Assembly (NCBI GenBank): GCA_947627815.1
Contig: CANQXN010000061.1
Span: 1 to 9,629 of the forward strand
Length of the DNA: 9,629 nucleotides
Direction: 5' to 3'
Source of the DNA: an uncultured Clostridia bacterium
GTDB taxonomy: Bacteria; Bacillota; Clostridia; Oscillospirales; CAG-272
Position 1 is the stretch's first letter. Each line of letters begins with the position of its first letter. Below the pieces are notes generated by a model, which was not told the DNA's origin, did no database searches, and saw nothing but the letters and a program-made list of their open reading frames with translations. Below, piece after piece: positions 1-5,980 of the stretch. The position numbers and the translations under genes are program-made.

Positions 1-1352
1 TCGACCTGCGCCCCGGCAGCACGCAACGCCATGACCACCCGGGACTCCTTCATGTCGGAGCCGTCTTCTGTGGTTTTGGAGAGGATCAGGTTATCGCCCA
101 TCCGGCCGAACAGGGTATAATCCTCGACCGTCATATCAAAGAGGGCGCAAAGATCGTGGTCATAGATCTGCCCCGAAACGACAATATATTTTTCGGTGAT
201 CAGCCGGTACTGATTGAGCTGGCCGATGAGTTCGCCCTTGCCGTTGACCAGAAGCCCGCCGGCCAAGGTAGTGAGAAGATAGCGGTCATAGGAAAGGCGT
301 TCGATCTCGATGGTGCCGGCGGTATCATCCCCCATCACGAACATCTTGATCAGCGTGTCGGAAAGGCAGACCGGCCGCGCCGGCATATTTTCGTCCAACC
401 TCTTATTGGCGATCTCGCGGATTTTAGCGGCGTTGATCACCTTTTCGGTGTAGACCTCGTGAAAATCGGGATCGGTAAAGGGATTGTGGATTTCGTCGAC
501 CAAAAAGGAAAGGGTGATGGGATTTTCCGTCACGGTTTTGATATTGACCAAAAGCGAGACTAACTTTTTGTTGACGCCGTCCTGCACATAGTCAAACTCC
601 TCCCCTTCCAGCGCCGTATAGGAATACTGGATCAGGATATTGCCGCCGCTCAACACAAAAATATGCGCGTTTTCGCCGTAGGAAGGCACGGTGAAGCTGT
701 AGATCAGGTCGCCCTTTTCCCGAAAAACAAAGGCGTACTGATCGGAACAATAGTAAAAATAGCCGTTATAGGGTTTTGCGGCGGAAAAATATTCGCTTTC
801 CAGGGGATTGGATTCTTCGGTGACAATCAGACCGTCCCGCACGACAAAGGCCGCGCCGTTGAAAAGGAAGCCGTTGGGGCTGTCCTGAATGGAGGGCTGA
901 TCGGTATCGTTGTAGGCGGCCGAGACGACAAGCGTTCCCTCGGCGTCAAAAATCCGCATGGTTTCCCCGTCCCGCGTCATATACAGGCCGGAGGCGGTGT
1001 TGTGCGTCAAAAGATTGTCCAAAAAATCGAGCTGTTCATTCTGAGACAGCGTGGCGAGCAGTTTTTGTTCGGGAATGTTGTACACTCTCATAATCGCGTT
1101 CTGCCCGGTCAGTTCCCGGGTAAACAGCACCGACCCGGAAAGCCCCACCGGACTGCCGCGAAAAACATCGGGCTGTGTGACCGTCTGATATACGCCGTCC
1201 CGGTTCTCCTGCTTGACCAGAAAATCATCAATCACCACACGAAACATTTTGCGCCCGGAAGGCAATTCCAATGTTTCGCAGGAAGAAAGAAAGAAAACCA
1301 GAAGCAGGCAGAGTGCCAAAAGGGCGGAAAAAAATGGTTTCACTCGTCTCAT
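1..1352 (-). CDS. Lipoprotein of unknown function, C-terminal part cut by the window edge
   Basis: An uninterrupted minus-strand frame gives 450 residues with no stop before the window ends. The N-terminus is a lipoprotein signal: basic start MRRVK, a long hydrophobic stretch (residues 7-22) and lipobox LSSC with the acylated Cys at 25, so the protein should be anchored outside the membrane. The rest is rich in short beta-strand-like segments with repeated Gly/Asp turns (for example around residues 95-135 and 180-225), which suggests a beta-propeller-like fold; this is inference and I do not recognise a named family. Start chosen at 1352 because AAAGGG lies 6 bases upstream. An in-frame ATG at 1382 would add ten residues (MRPRFRKGSC) and keep the signal peptide intact. 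It has its own promoter (1418-1446) and is separated from the MATE gene upstream by a terminator, so it starts its own transcript. A product name is not justified. Confidence 0.85.
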   Translation of the reverse strand, partial: MRRVKPFFSALLALCLLLVFFLSSCETLELPSGRKMFRVVIDDFLVKQENRDGVYQTVTQPDVFRGSPVGLSGSVLFTRELTGQNAIMRVYNIPEQKLLATLSQNEQLDFLDNLLTHNTASGLYMTRDGETMRIFDAEGTLVVSAAYNDTDQPSIQDSPNGFLFNGAAFVVRDGLIVTEESNPLESEYFSAAKPYNGYFYYCSDQYAFVFREKGDLIYSFTVPSYGENAHIFVLSGGNILIQYSYTALEGEEFDYVQDGVNKKLVSLLVNIKTVTENPITLSFLVDEIHNPFTDPDFHEVYTEKVINAAKIREIANKRLDENMPARPVCLSDTLIKMFVMGDDTAGTIEIERLSYDRYLLTTLAGGLLVNGKGELIGQLNQYRLITEKYIVVSGQIYDHDLCALFDMTVEDYTLFGRMGDNLILSKTTEDGSDMKESRVVMALRAAGAQV

Positions 1353-1400
1353 ACAGGACCCTTTCCGGAAGCGGGGGCGCATCGCAAAGCAAACCCGACA

Positions 1401-1406
1401 CCTCCT
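1401..1406 (-). promoter_or_regulatory. Consensus AGGAGG Shine-Dalgarno with no well-spaced start
   Basis: A perfect AGGAGG is read on the minus strand just downstream of the predicted transcription start. It lies 18 bases before the in-frame ATG at 1382 and 48 before the ATG at 1352. Either the start at 1382 is used with an unusually long spacer, or the motif is fortuitous and the weaker AAAGGG next to 1352 is used. It decides which N-terminus is annotated for the lipoprotein. Confidence 0.4.
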
Positions 1407-1417
1407 ACGACAGTTTC

Positions 1418-1446
1418 AGTATACCACAGCCATTGCTTCTTGTCAA
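1418..1446 (-). promoter_or_regulatory. Sigma-A-type promoter of the lipoprotein gene
   Basis: On the minus strand TTGACA (1446-1441) and TATACT (1423-1418) are separated by exactly 17 bases. This is consensus at -35 and one base from TATAAT at -10. Predicted transcription starts near 1411, giving a leader of about 60 bases to the ATG at 1352. It lies just downstream of the MATE terminator, so the lipoprotein should be transcribed separately. Confidence 0.85.
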
Positions 1447-1482
1447 GGGAATGAACCTGATGTTTCGGTGAAAAGCGCCGGA

Positions 1483-1513
1483 AGAAAGAAAAAGCCGCCC
1501 GAAAACGGGCGGC
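1483..1513 (-). terminator. Intrinsic terminator after the MATE gene
   Basis: A perfect 8-bp stem (GCCGCCCG/CGGGCGGC, 1494-1513) with a 4-base loop is followed on the minus strand by TTTTTCTTTCTT. It starts 22 bases after the MATE stop codon. Confidence 0.9.
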
Positions 1514-1535
1514 AAGCGATATAGTCCTTATTGTC

Positions 1536-2936
1536 TTAAGTATGCGCGGCAAGATGACGCTCCTCACGCCGCAGGCGGCGGTACATGACGAGAAAGAGCG
1601 TTCCCTGCACGAGGGCGGTGACAAACCAGGAAAGAGGATAGGAAAAATAGAGCGCGCCGAGGGTATGATGCGCTTTGAAATAGGTGAAGATCCAGACGAT
1701 CCGCACCACGCAGACGCCCGCCACGGTGATGATCATCGGCACGGTGGAATAGCCCATGCCGCGAAGCATTCCGGTCAAAACATCCATGAGGCCGCAGAGG
1801 AAATAGGGCAGACAGATAAAGAGCATTCGCTCGGCGCCCACTTCCAGCACGCGCACCATATCGACCGCCTCCCCTTCGGTTGCGCCGGCTCTGGCGAACA
1901 TGGAGAGAAGCGGCACGCGGCAGAGATAGACGAGGAGGCCGGCCGCGATGCCGAACGAGGTGACGAGAATCAGACAGCGGCGGGCGACGGCGGGGATCCT
2001 GTCGTTACGCCCCGCCCCGTTGGTCTGCCCGATATAGGTCATCGCCGTGTTGCTGAAGCTGTTCATCACCGAGTAAACATAGCCCTCTACCGTCATAGCG
2101 GCGGTATTGCCCGCCACAACGGCCACATCTTTAAAGCTGTTCACCGAGCTTTGCACGATTACATTGGAGATAGAGAAAAGGGCGCTCTGCAAACCGGCGG
2201 GGACGCCAATCCGCAAAGTGCGCGTCACTTCCCCGCGATGAAAGCGGATCTTGCGGATCGAGAGGCGGTAGGGTTCGCGGCTTTTGACAAGATAAACGAC
2301 CACCAGAACGGCGGAAATCAGTTGGGAAATACTCGTCGCGGTCGCGACGCCGGCGACGCCCATATCAAAGGCGGCGACAAAAATCACATTGAAGATGATA
2401 TTCACAACGCCCGCCGTCGTCAGGAAAAAGAGCGGCGTGCGCGTATTGCCGATGGCGCGCAGAATGGCGGCGCCGAAGTTATAGATCATACCGGCCGGCA
2501 CGCCGACAAAATAAATTTTAATGTAAAGCGTCGCGTCGGCGAGTACCTCTTCGGTCGTTCCCATCCAGGAAAGGAAGGTGCCGCCGAAAAAGAAGCCGAC
2601 AAGCCCCATCAAGACGCCGCCGATGAGCGAAATGGCCATCGCGCTGTGAACGGCGCGCTCAAGCGAGGCGCGGTCGCCCGCGCCCCAAGCCTGCGCCACC
2701 ACCACAGTGGCGCCGACCGAGAGGCCGACAAGCAGATTGACAATCAGGTTGATGAGCGCCGAGGTGGAGCCAACCGCCGCAAGCGCCCCCGGGCCGTTGA
2801 AATTGCCCACCACCAGAAGATCGGCGGTATTGAAAAGCAGCTGCAAAAGGCTGGTCGCCATGATGGGCAAGGTATAGAGAAAAATGCTTTTTGTCAGCGA
2901 ACCGGCAAAAAGATCTCTTTCTTTGGTGTGTTCCAT
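1536..2936 (-). CDS. MATE family efflux transporter
   Basis: A 466-residue polytopic membrane protein, the normal length for MATE (multidrug and toxic compound extrusion) transporters, which export cationic drugs or metabolites in exchange for Na+ or H+. Family signatures are visible: the N-terminal GSLTKSIFLYTLPIM, the TM1/TM2 segment NTADLLVVGNF (36-46) followed by ALAAVGS (51-57), the loop RAIGNTRTPLFF (160-171), GQTNGAGR (303-310, the usual Q-N-x-GA site at the start of the second half) and the mirrored RGMGYSTVPM (392-401). About 12 hydrophobic segments form two six-helix halves. Start 2936 has AAAGGA five bases upstream. It lies 109 bases downstream of the CorC gene on the same strand, with a hairpin but no convincing promoter between, so partial read-through from CorC is likely. 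Substrate cannot be told from sequence. Confidence 0.95.
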   Translation of the reverse strand: MEHTKERDLFAGSLTKSIFLYTLPIMATSLLQLLFNTADLLVVGNFNGPGALAAVGSTSALINLIVNLLVGLSVGATVVVAQAWGAGDRASLERAVHSAMAISLIGGVLMGLVGFFFGGTFLSWMGTTEEVLADATLYIKIYFVGVPAGMIYNFGAAILRAIGNTRTPLFFLTTAGVVNIIFNVIFVAAFDMGVAGVATATSISQLISAVLVVVYLVKSREPYRLSIRKIRFHRGEVTRTLRIGVPAGLQSALFSISNVIVQSSVNSFKDVAVVAGNTAAMTVEGYVYSVMNSFSNTAMTYIGQTNGAGRNDRIPAVARRCLILVTSFGIAAGLLVYLCRVPLLSMFARAGATEGEAVDMVRVLEVGAERMLFICLPYFLCGLMDVLTGMLRGMGYSTVPMIITVAGVCVVRIVWIFTYFKAHHTLGALYFSYPLSWFVTALVQGTLFLVMYRRLRREERHLAAHT

Positions 2937-2976
2937 AGAGTCCTTTCCCGACCGAGTTTTTTCCTCCGGCGTCGGA

Positions 2977-3003
2977 AAGCCTGCCGCAAAACGCGGCAGG
3001 CTT
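2977..3003 (-). terminator. Perfect 11-bp hairpin between CorC and MATE genes, weak terminator
   Basis: AAGCCTGCCGC and its exact complement (2977-2987, 2993-3003) flank a 5-base loop, 43 bases after the CorC stop. On the minus strand only TTTCC follows, so termination may be partial, or the hairpin may act as an mRNA-stabilising element. On the plus strand the trailing sequence is more T-rich (ATTGTTTGATTCTTTC), but no plus gene ends here. Confidence 0.55.
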
Positions 3004-3045
3004 ATTGTTTGATTCTTTCTTGCATAGTAAAGAGGCGGGACGAAA

Positions 3046-4395
3046 TCAAGCCTGGGCTTCCTCTTCGATTTCTTCTTCCGCAGGGCGCGTCACCGTCACA
3101 AAGGCGGTCTCGATGCGATGCTCCTTGATCTCCTGCACTTCCACCTGCACATAGGGTGTCAGCGCCACGCTGAAGGTGGTGCCGTCAGCCGGAATGGTAC
3201 CCCATTTGCCGAACACCAGTCCGCCGAAGGTATCATATTCTTCATCGTCGCCCAAATCGATGTGCAGTTCTTCCTTGACATCGTCGAGCGGCGCGCTGCC
3301 CTTGATGCGCCAGCGGTCATCGCCCAAAGCGACAATCTCGCCGGCTTCCTCCTCGATGCTTTCCGCCTCGAATCCGCCCACGATCTGTTCGATCAGGTCG
3401 TTCATGGTGACGATGCCGCTGACGCCGCCGTGTTCATCCATCACCACGGCAAAACGGTTGCGCGTGGCTTTCATCTGGCGGAAGAGCGTATCGGCCTTGA
3501 TGCCCTCCGGCACAAGATACGCGGGGGACATCGCCTGCGCGAGAATTTCTTCGCGGGAGGCACCCCAGAGGCGGAAAAAGTCTTTGGCGTTCAAGACCCC
3601 GACAAGATCGTCCGCCGAATCGCCGCAGACGGGATAGACCGAGTGGCGCGTCTCATGAATGCACTCTTTCCAGGTTTCGAGATCGTCTTCCATCCAGAGG
3701 ATCACCATATCGGTGCGGTGGGTGGCAAATTCCTCGACGCTCAGATTGTCGAACTCGAAAACATTTTTGATCATTTCCTGTTCTTCTTCGTCGATCACGC
3801 CTTTTTCGGCGCCGGCATCCACCATCATGCGGATTTCTTCCTCCGAAACCTCTTCGCCGGTTTCATTGGGATCGACATGCAAAAGCCGGAGCACACCGTT
3901 GGTGCAGACGGTGAGAAACCACACCAAGGGGCGAAAAGCAATCGCGACAAACGACACCGTGCCGGAAAGCCCGATCGCCACTTTTTCGGGGTTTTTCATG
4001 GCTAACCGTTTTGGCACCAGCTCCCCGAAAATCAGGGTGATAAAAGAGAGAATCAGGGTGATGAGAATGACCGCGACCGTCTGTATCACCTGATAATCGG
4101 CGCCGGTCAGGTCGGAAAACCAACGGGCAATGTCATCGGAAAAGTTATTGGCCGCAAAAGCCGAACCCAAAAAGCCGGCCAGCGTAATGGCCACCTGAAT
4201 GGTGGCAAGAAAGCGGGAAGGCATCTCCTTGAAGCGGACAAGCCTTGCGGCGGCGCGTTTTTCCCGCCGCGTACCCTCGGTACTCATACGGGTGAGTTTG
4301 GCATCGTTCACCGACAAAACCGCGATCTCGGCGCAGGCGAAGACGGCGTTTAAGGCGATCAGAACGAGCTGTAGTAAAAGCTGTAAAAAAATCAT
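3046..4395 (-). CDS. CNNM/CorC (HlyC/CorC) family transporter with CBS pair
   Basis: A 449-residue protein with the complete architecture of the family. The DUF21/CNNM membrane domain (about 1-190) has hydrophobic helices near 3-27, 64-84, 104-126 and 138-165, with EIAVLS (23-28) and FGELVPKRLA (123-132). A paired CBS domain (about 205-340) has RTDMVILWMED in the first half and FAVVMDEHGGVSGIVTMNDLIEQIVG split across 315-340. A C-terminal CorC_HlyC domain (about 350-435) has DEEYDTFGGLV (384-394). Relatives are implicated in Mg2+ or polyamine export or Mg2+/Co2+ resistance; the substrate here is unknown. The old 'hemolysin' label should be avoided. The tail is strongly acidic (EEEIEEEAQA). 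The start is the only ATG that begins the membrane domain, but its AGGAG is 13 bases away, which is long. It has its own promoter and an attenuator-like leader, so it is probably regulated by ion or nutrient status; that last step is inference. Confidence 0.95.
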   Translation of the reverse strand: MIFLQLLLQLVLIALNAVFACAEIAVLSVNDAKLTRMSTEGTRREKRAAARLVRFKEMPSRFLATIQVAITLAGFLGSAFAANNFSDDIARWFSDLTGADYQVIQTVAVILITLILSFITLIFGELVPKRLAMKNPEKVAIGLSGTVSFVAIAFRPLVWFLTVCTNGVLRLLHVDPNETGEEVSEEEIRMMVDAGAEKGVIDEEEQEMIKNVFEFDNLSVEEFATHRTDMVILWMEDDLETWKECIHETRHSVYPVCGDSADDLVGVLNAKDFFRLWGASREEILAQAMSPAYLVPEGIKADTLFRQMKATRNRFAVVMDEHGGVSGIVTMNDLIEQIVGGFEAESIEEEAGEIVALGDDRWRIKGSAPLDDVKEELHIDLGDDEEYDTFGGLVFGKWGTIPADGTTFSVALTPYVQVEVQEIKEHRIETAFVTVTRPAEEEIEEEAQA

Positions 4396-4423
4396 GGTAA
4401 CGGTTTTTCTCCTAAAAACGGTT
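4396..4423 (-). promoter_or_regulatory. CorC ribosome binding site in a small hairpin loop
   Basis: AGGAG (4413-4409) is flanked by TTTTT and AAAAA, which can pair as a weak 6-bp hairpin (4403-4419) exposing AGGAG as the loop. The spacer to the ATG is 13 bases. Two direct copies of AACCGTT (4423-4417 and 4405-4399) bracket the site. Folding the hairpin would bring the Shine-Dalgarno closer to the start than linear distance suggests. Confidence 0.45.
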
Positions 4424-4439
4424 GTTATGTTTGTAAAAC

Positions 4440-4490
4440 GATGTGAAATTTCTTTTGACGCCGACTGTCCGGCGCGGGAAAACTCACATC
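4440..4490 (-). promoter_or_regulatory. Second leader hairpin upstream of CorC
   Basis: GATGTGA and TCACATC (7 bp) enclose TTTT/AAAA and then CGCCG-GACAGT-CGGCG, three successive pairing blocks nested in order in 51 bases. It lies between the leader terminator and the CorC ribosome binding site. No T-run follows, so it is not a terminator. It may insulate or control translation of CorC. Confidence 0.5.
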
Positions 4491-4615
4491 ACCAGCCTGT
4501 TTTTAAGCAAAAAAAGCATAGCCTGCCTTTTGTCGGACAAAAAGCCGGTTATGCCGTCGTTATCCATGGAAAGGGTGGTAAAAGAAGTTGTCGTACAACT
4601 ACCGCCGTCGTCCAT
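4484..4615 (-). CDS. Possible 43-residue leader ORF upstream of CorC
   Basis: The frame from the ATG at 4615 encodes MDDGGSCTTTSFTTLSMDND and continues to a TGA at 4486-4484. It is unusual in two ways: residues 7-15 contain five Thr codons, and codons about 21-36 are exactly the leader terminator hairpin with its T-run. A longer reading from an ATG at 4684 is excluded for this transcript because that ATG lies inside the promoter spacer. The only Shine-Dalgarno-like AAAGGA is 15 bases from the ATG, too far for efficient initiation. It could be a leader peptide whose translation disrupts the terminator, or simply an open frame over structured RNA. No family recognised. Confidence 0.25.
   Translation of the reverse strand: MDDGGSCTTTSFTTLSMDNDGITGFLSDKRQAMLFLLKNRLVM
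4509..4554 (-). terminator. Intrinsic terminator inside the CorC leader
   Basis: GCATA-A-CC...GGC-TATGC flanks an inner stem GCTTTTTGT/ACAAAAGGC with a CCG triloop. The whole 39-base hairpin (4516-4554) has only two mismatched positions. It is followed directly on the minus strand by TTTTTTT (4515-4509). It is about 115 bases after the predicted transcription start and 113 before the CorC ATG, so it would stop CorC transcription unless bypassed. Confidence 0.8.
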
Positions 4616-4674
4616 AAGTAAATAAACAGTTCCTTTCTTGCAAAAGTCGGGCGCAAGCGCTCCGTACTGATGGG

Positions 4675-4703
4675 AGTATATCATACTTTCTATCCTTTGT
4701 CAA
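4675..4703 (-). promoter_or_regulatory. Sigma-A-type promoter of the CorC leader
   Basis: TTGACA (4703-4698) and TATACT (4680-4675) are separated by exactly 17 bases on the minus strand, the same hexamers and spacing as the lipoprotein promoter at 1418-1446. Predicted start near 4668. Confidence 0.88.
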
Positions 4704-4712
4704 GGGGCAATT

Positions 4713-4736
4713 GAAGGAAAAATTCCTTCTTTTTTT
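4713..4736 (+). terminator. Terminator-like hairpin on the plus strand
   Basis: GAAGGAA-AAA-TTCCTTC is followed by seven T on the plus strand. The stem is AT-rich and weak. No plus-strand gene ends here. It sits just behind the CorC promoter, where it could stop antisense transcription running out of the CorC leader region. Confidence 0.4.
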
Positions 4737-4761
4737 GTCAAGCTCCCCGCCCCGCTCTTGG

Positions 4762-4830
4762 CCGGTCGGCGCTTGGCGGGAAAGCGCCGGCAAAAAACCG
4801 ACCGGAGAGAAAAGACTCTTCGGCCGGTCG
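4762..4830 (-). terminator. Terminator of the CmpB-family gene, with a tandem hairpin
   Basis: On the minus strand CGACCGG and CCGGTCG (4830-4824, 4805-4799) pair, with an inner AGAG/CTCT stem, and are followed by TTTTTT (4797-4792): an intrinsic terminator 14 bases after the stop codon. A second perfect 8-bp hairpin (CGGCGCTT/AAGCGCCG, 4767-4789) follows. The segment CCGGTCGG at 4762-4769 is complementary to 4798-4805, so the terminator arm has an alternative partner. Confidence 0.85.
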
Positions 4831-4843
4831 ATGGCGGGACACA

Positions 4844-5836
4844 TTAAACCGCCCGGGGGCCGTCGGAGGCGCCGTTTGCGGCGTCCTTGTCCTCCGCCGA
4901 GGCGGGAAGCGCCCTTTCTTCCGGCAGAAGTTCAGGCATCGCGGCGCCGCTTGCGGCTGAGGGCGCGGCGTCTGCGGAAACGGCGTCTGCGGAGGCGGCA
5001 GCTTCGTTTGCCAAGGCGGCGTCCGCCGTGCCGGGGGCTGACGCCGGCTTTTTCTTTTTCAGCATACCGCGCAAAGAATCCAGCAAGACGGGATGTTTGG
5101 TCGAGCGCAGGGTCGGGAAAGCGTTTAAGAAGCGGCGGGCGTAACGCGCCGCCTTGTTCATGAGCTGTTCGCTCTTTTCACTGACCGATTTCTGTACGGC
5201 CGCGGCTTCCTCTTTGGCCTTTTGACCGGCGCTCTTGAGTTTCAGGGTGCCGCCGGCGACCCCTTTGGTGAGAAGATCGCTGCCGCCCTGCATAAAGTGC
5301 GAAAGCTCGTCGAGCGCCGTCAGGGTCTTATTGAGCTTGACAAGGCAGAGCAAGGTCACGATAAGGTCGGCGACAAAGACGGCGCCCATCACGCTGACGC
5401 TCACAATCATGGCCGTCTGCGGGATCTTGTCCACCATGCCCTGCAGCCAGGGGTGAAAAATCGCCACGACAAAGACGCAGGCAAGCCCCCAGATGAGCGA
5501 AAAGCGCAGGCAGATATAGCCGTGAAAATTCAAAGGCTCTTTCGAATAGTCCCACCACATATGGTGGAAAAAGGTTTTCATCAAAAAGCCGGTCACAAGT
5601 TCAAGCGTCGTAGTGGCAAGAACGCTGCAGACAAACAAAAGAAGGAGATTGTCTTTGACCGGCCACAACAGACCGATGACGACGAGCACCCCCACGCCGT
5701 AGATCGGGCAGAGCGGCCCCCGCAAAAAGCCACGGTTTTCAAGAACCCCGCGCGTCACGGCGGCATAGATCACTTCCACCGTCCAGCCCAAAAAGGCATA
5801 GATGAAAAACAAAAAACATATTTCGGCAACCTTCAT
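4844..5836 (-). CDS. CmpB-family (putative ABC-transporter type IV) membrane protein with Ala-rich tail
   Basis: A 330-residue protein. The N-terminal 170 residues match the family often labelled 'putative ABC transporter permease' (ABC_trans_CmpB): FLGWTVEVIY (15-24), NRGFLRGPLCPIYGVG (34-49) and the WWDYS...PLNFHGYICL...FSLIWG block (94-117) are its hallmarks. About five hydrophobic segments lie at 5-25, 45-60, 65-88, 110-130 and 142-166. No ATPase partner gene lies beside it, so a true ABC transporter role is unproven. After the membrane part comes a charged, helix-prone stretch (about 196-238), a basic KKKK at 260-263 and an Ala/Ser/Asp/Glu-rich low-complexity tail (264-330), which should be cytoplasmic or surface-exposed and is not part of the family core. 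Start 5836 has AGAGGA five bases upstream. It is monocistronic, ending in its own terminator. No convincing promoter was found on this strand. Confidence 0.85.
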   Translation of the reverse strand: MKVAEICFLFFIYAFLGWTVEVIYAAVTRGVLENRGFLRGPLCPIYGVGVLVVIGLLWPVKDNLLLLFVCSVLATTTLELVTGFLMKTFFHHMWWDYSKEPLNFHGYICLRFSLIWGLACVFVVAIFHPWLQGMVDKIPQTAMIVSVSVMGAVFVADLIVTLLCLVKLNKTLTALDELSHFMQGGSDLLTKGVAGGTLKLKSAGQKAKEEAAAVQKSVSEKSEQLMNKAARYARRFLNAFPTLRSTKHPVLLDSLRGMLKKKKPASAPGTADAALANEAAASADAVSADAAPSAASGAAMPELLPEERALPASAEDKDAANGASDGPRAV

Positions 5837-5862
5837 TTTTTCCTCTTTCCCCGAAGGAGCGC

Positions 5863-5891
5863 TTGCTTTTCCCCCGGAAAACTGTTATAAT
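5863..5891 (+). promoter_or_regulatory. Sigma-A-type promoter of the DUF4886 gene
   Basis: TTGCTT (5863-5868), a 17-base spacer and a perfect TATAAT (5886-5891) on the plus strand. Predicted start near 5898, leaving a leader of about 83 bases. It lies in the divergent gap with the CmpB-family gene. Confidence 0.8.
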
Positions 5892-5980
5892 ACTCTCGCT
5901 GTCTTACCGCTTCCCCATCGCTTTGTCATCCGCCATTGCCCGGGAAATACCGGCGCTTGCTCGGACAGAAAGGAAACGCC

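Larger units (their letters stand above)
4396..4668 (-). ncRNA. Structured leader RNA of the CorC gene, candidate riboswitch or attenuator
   Basis: From the predicted start near 4668 to the CorC ATG there are about 270 transcribed bases. Reading in order they hold a GCGC-TT-GCGC mini-hairpin (around 4650-4641), an AGTTGT/ACAACT hairpin, a repeated ACGACGGC motif, a long hairpin with a T7 run (terminator, 4554-4509), a second three-part hairpin (4490-4440) and the ribosome binding site. A terminator placed between promoter and gene is the usual sign of transcription attenuation. I do not recognise M-box, yybP-ykoY or T-box signatures in it, so the class, if any, is unknown. Confidence 0.55.

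Noticed and set aside
156..1454. Plus-strand frames opposite the left lipoprotein gene
   Set aside because: They are antisense to a continuous lipoprotein frame with promoter and lipobox, and have no recognisable domain.
1542..3128. 528-codon plus-strand open frame opposite the MATE gene
   Set aside because: It is rich in His, Arg, Asp and Gly with no domain, lies antisense to a clear MATE gene and has no ribosome binding site; it is the mirror of biased codon use.
4396..4668. M-box, yybP-ykoY or T-box riboswitch in the CorC leader
   Set aside because: The conserved core segments I know for these classes are not visible, so no class is assigned.
4599..4844. 81-codon minus frame whose ATG overlaps the CmpB-family stop (TAATG)
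   Set aside because: Although the overlap looks like translational coupling, the frame runs straight through the strong terminator at 4791-4830 and the CorC promoter, so no single transcript would carry it.
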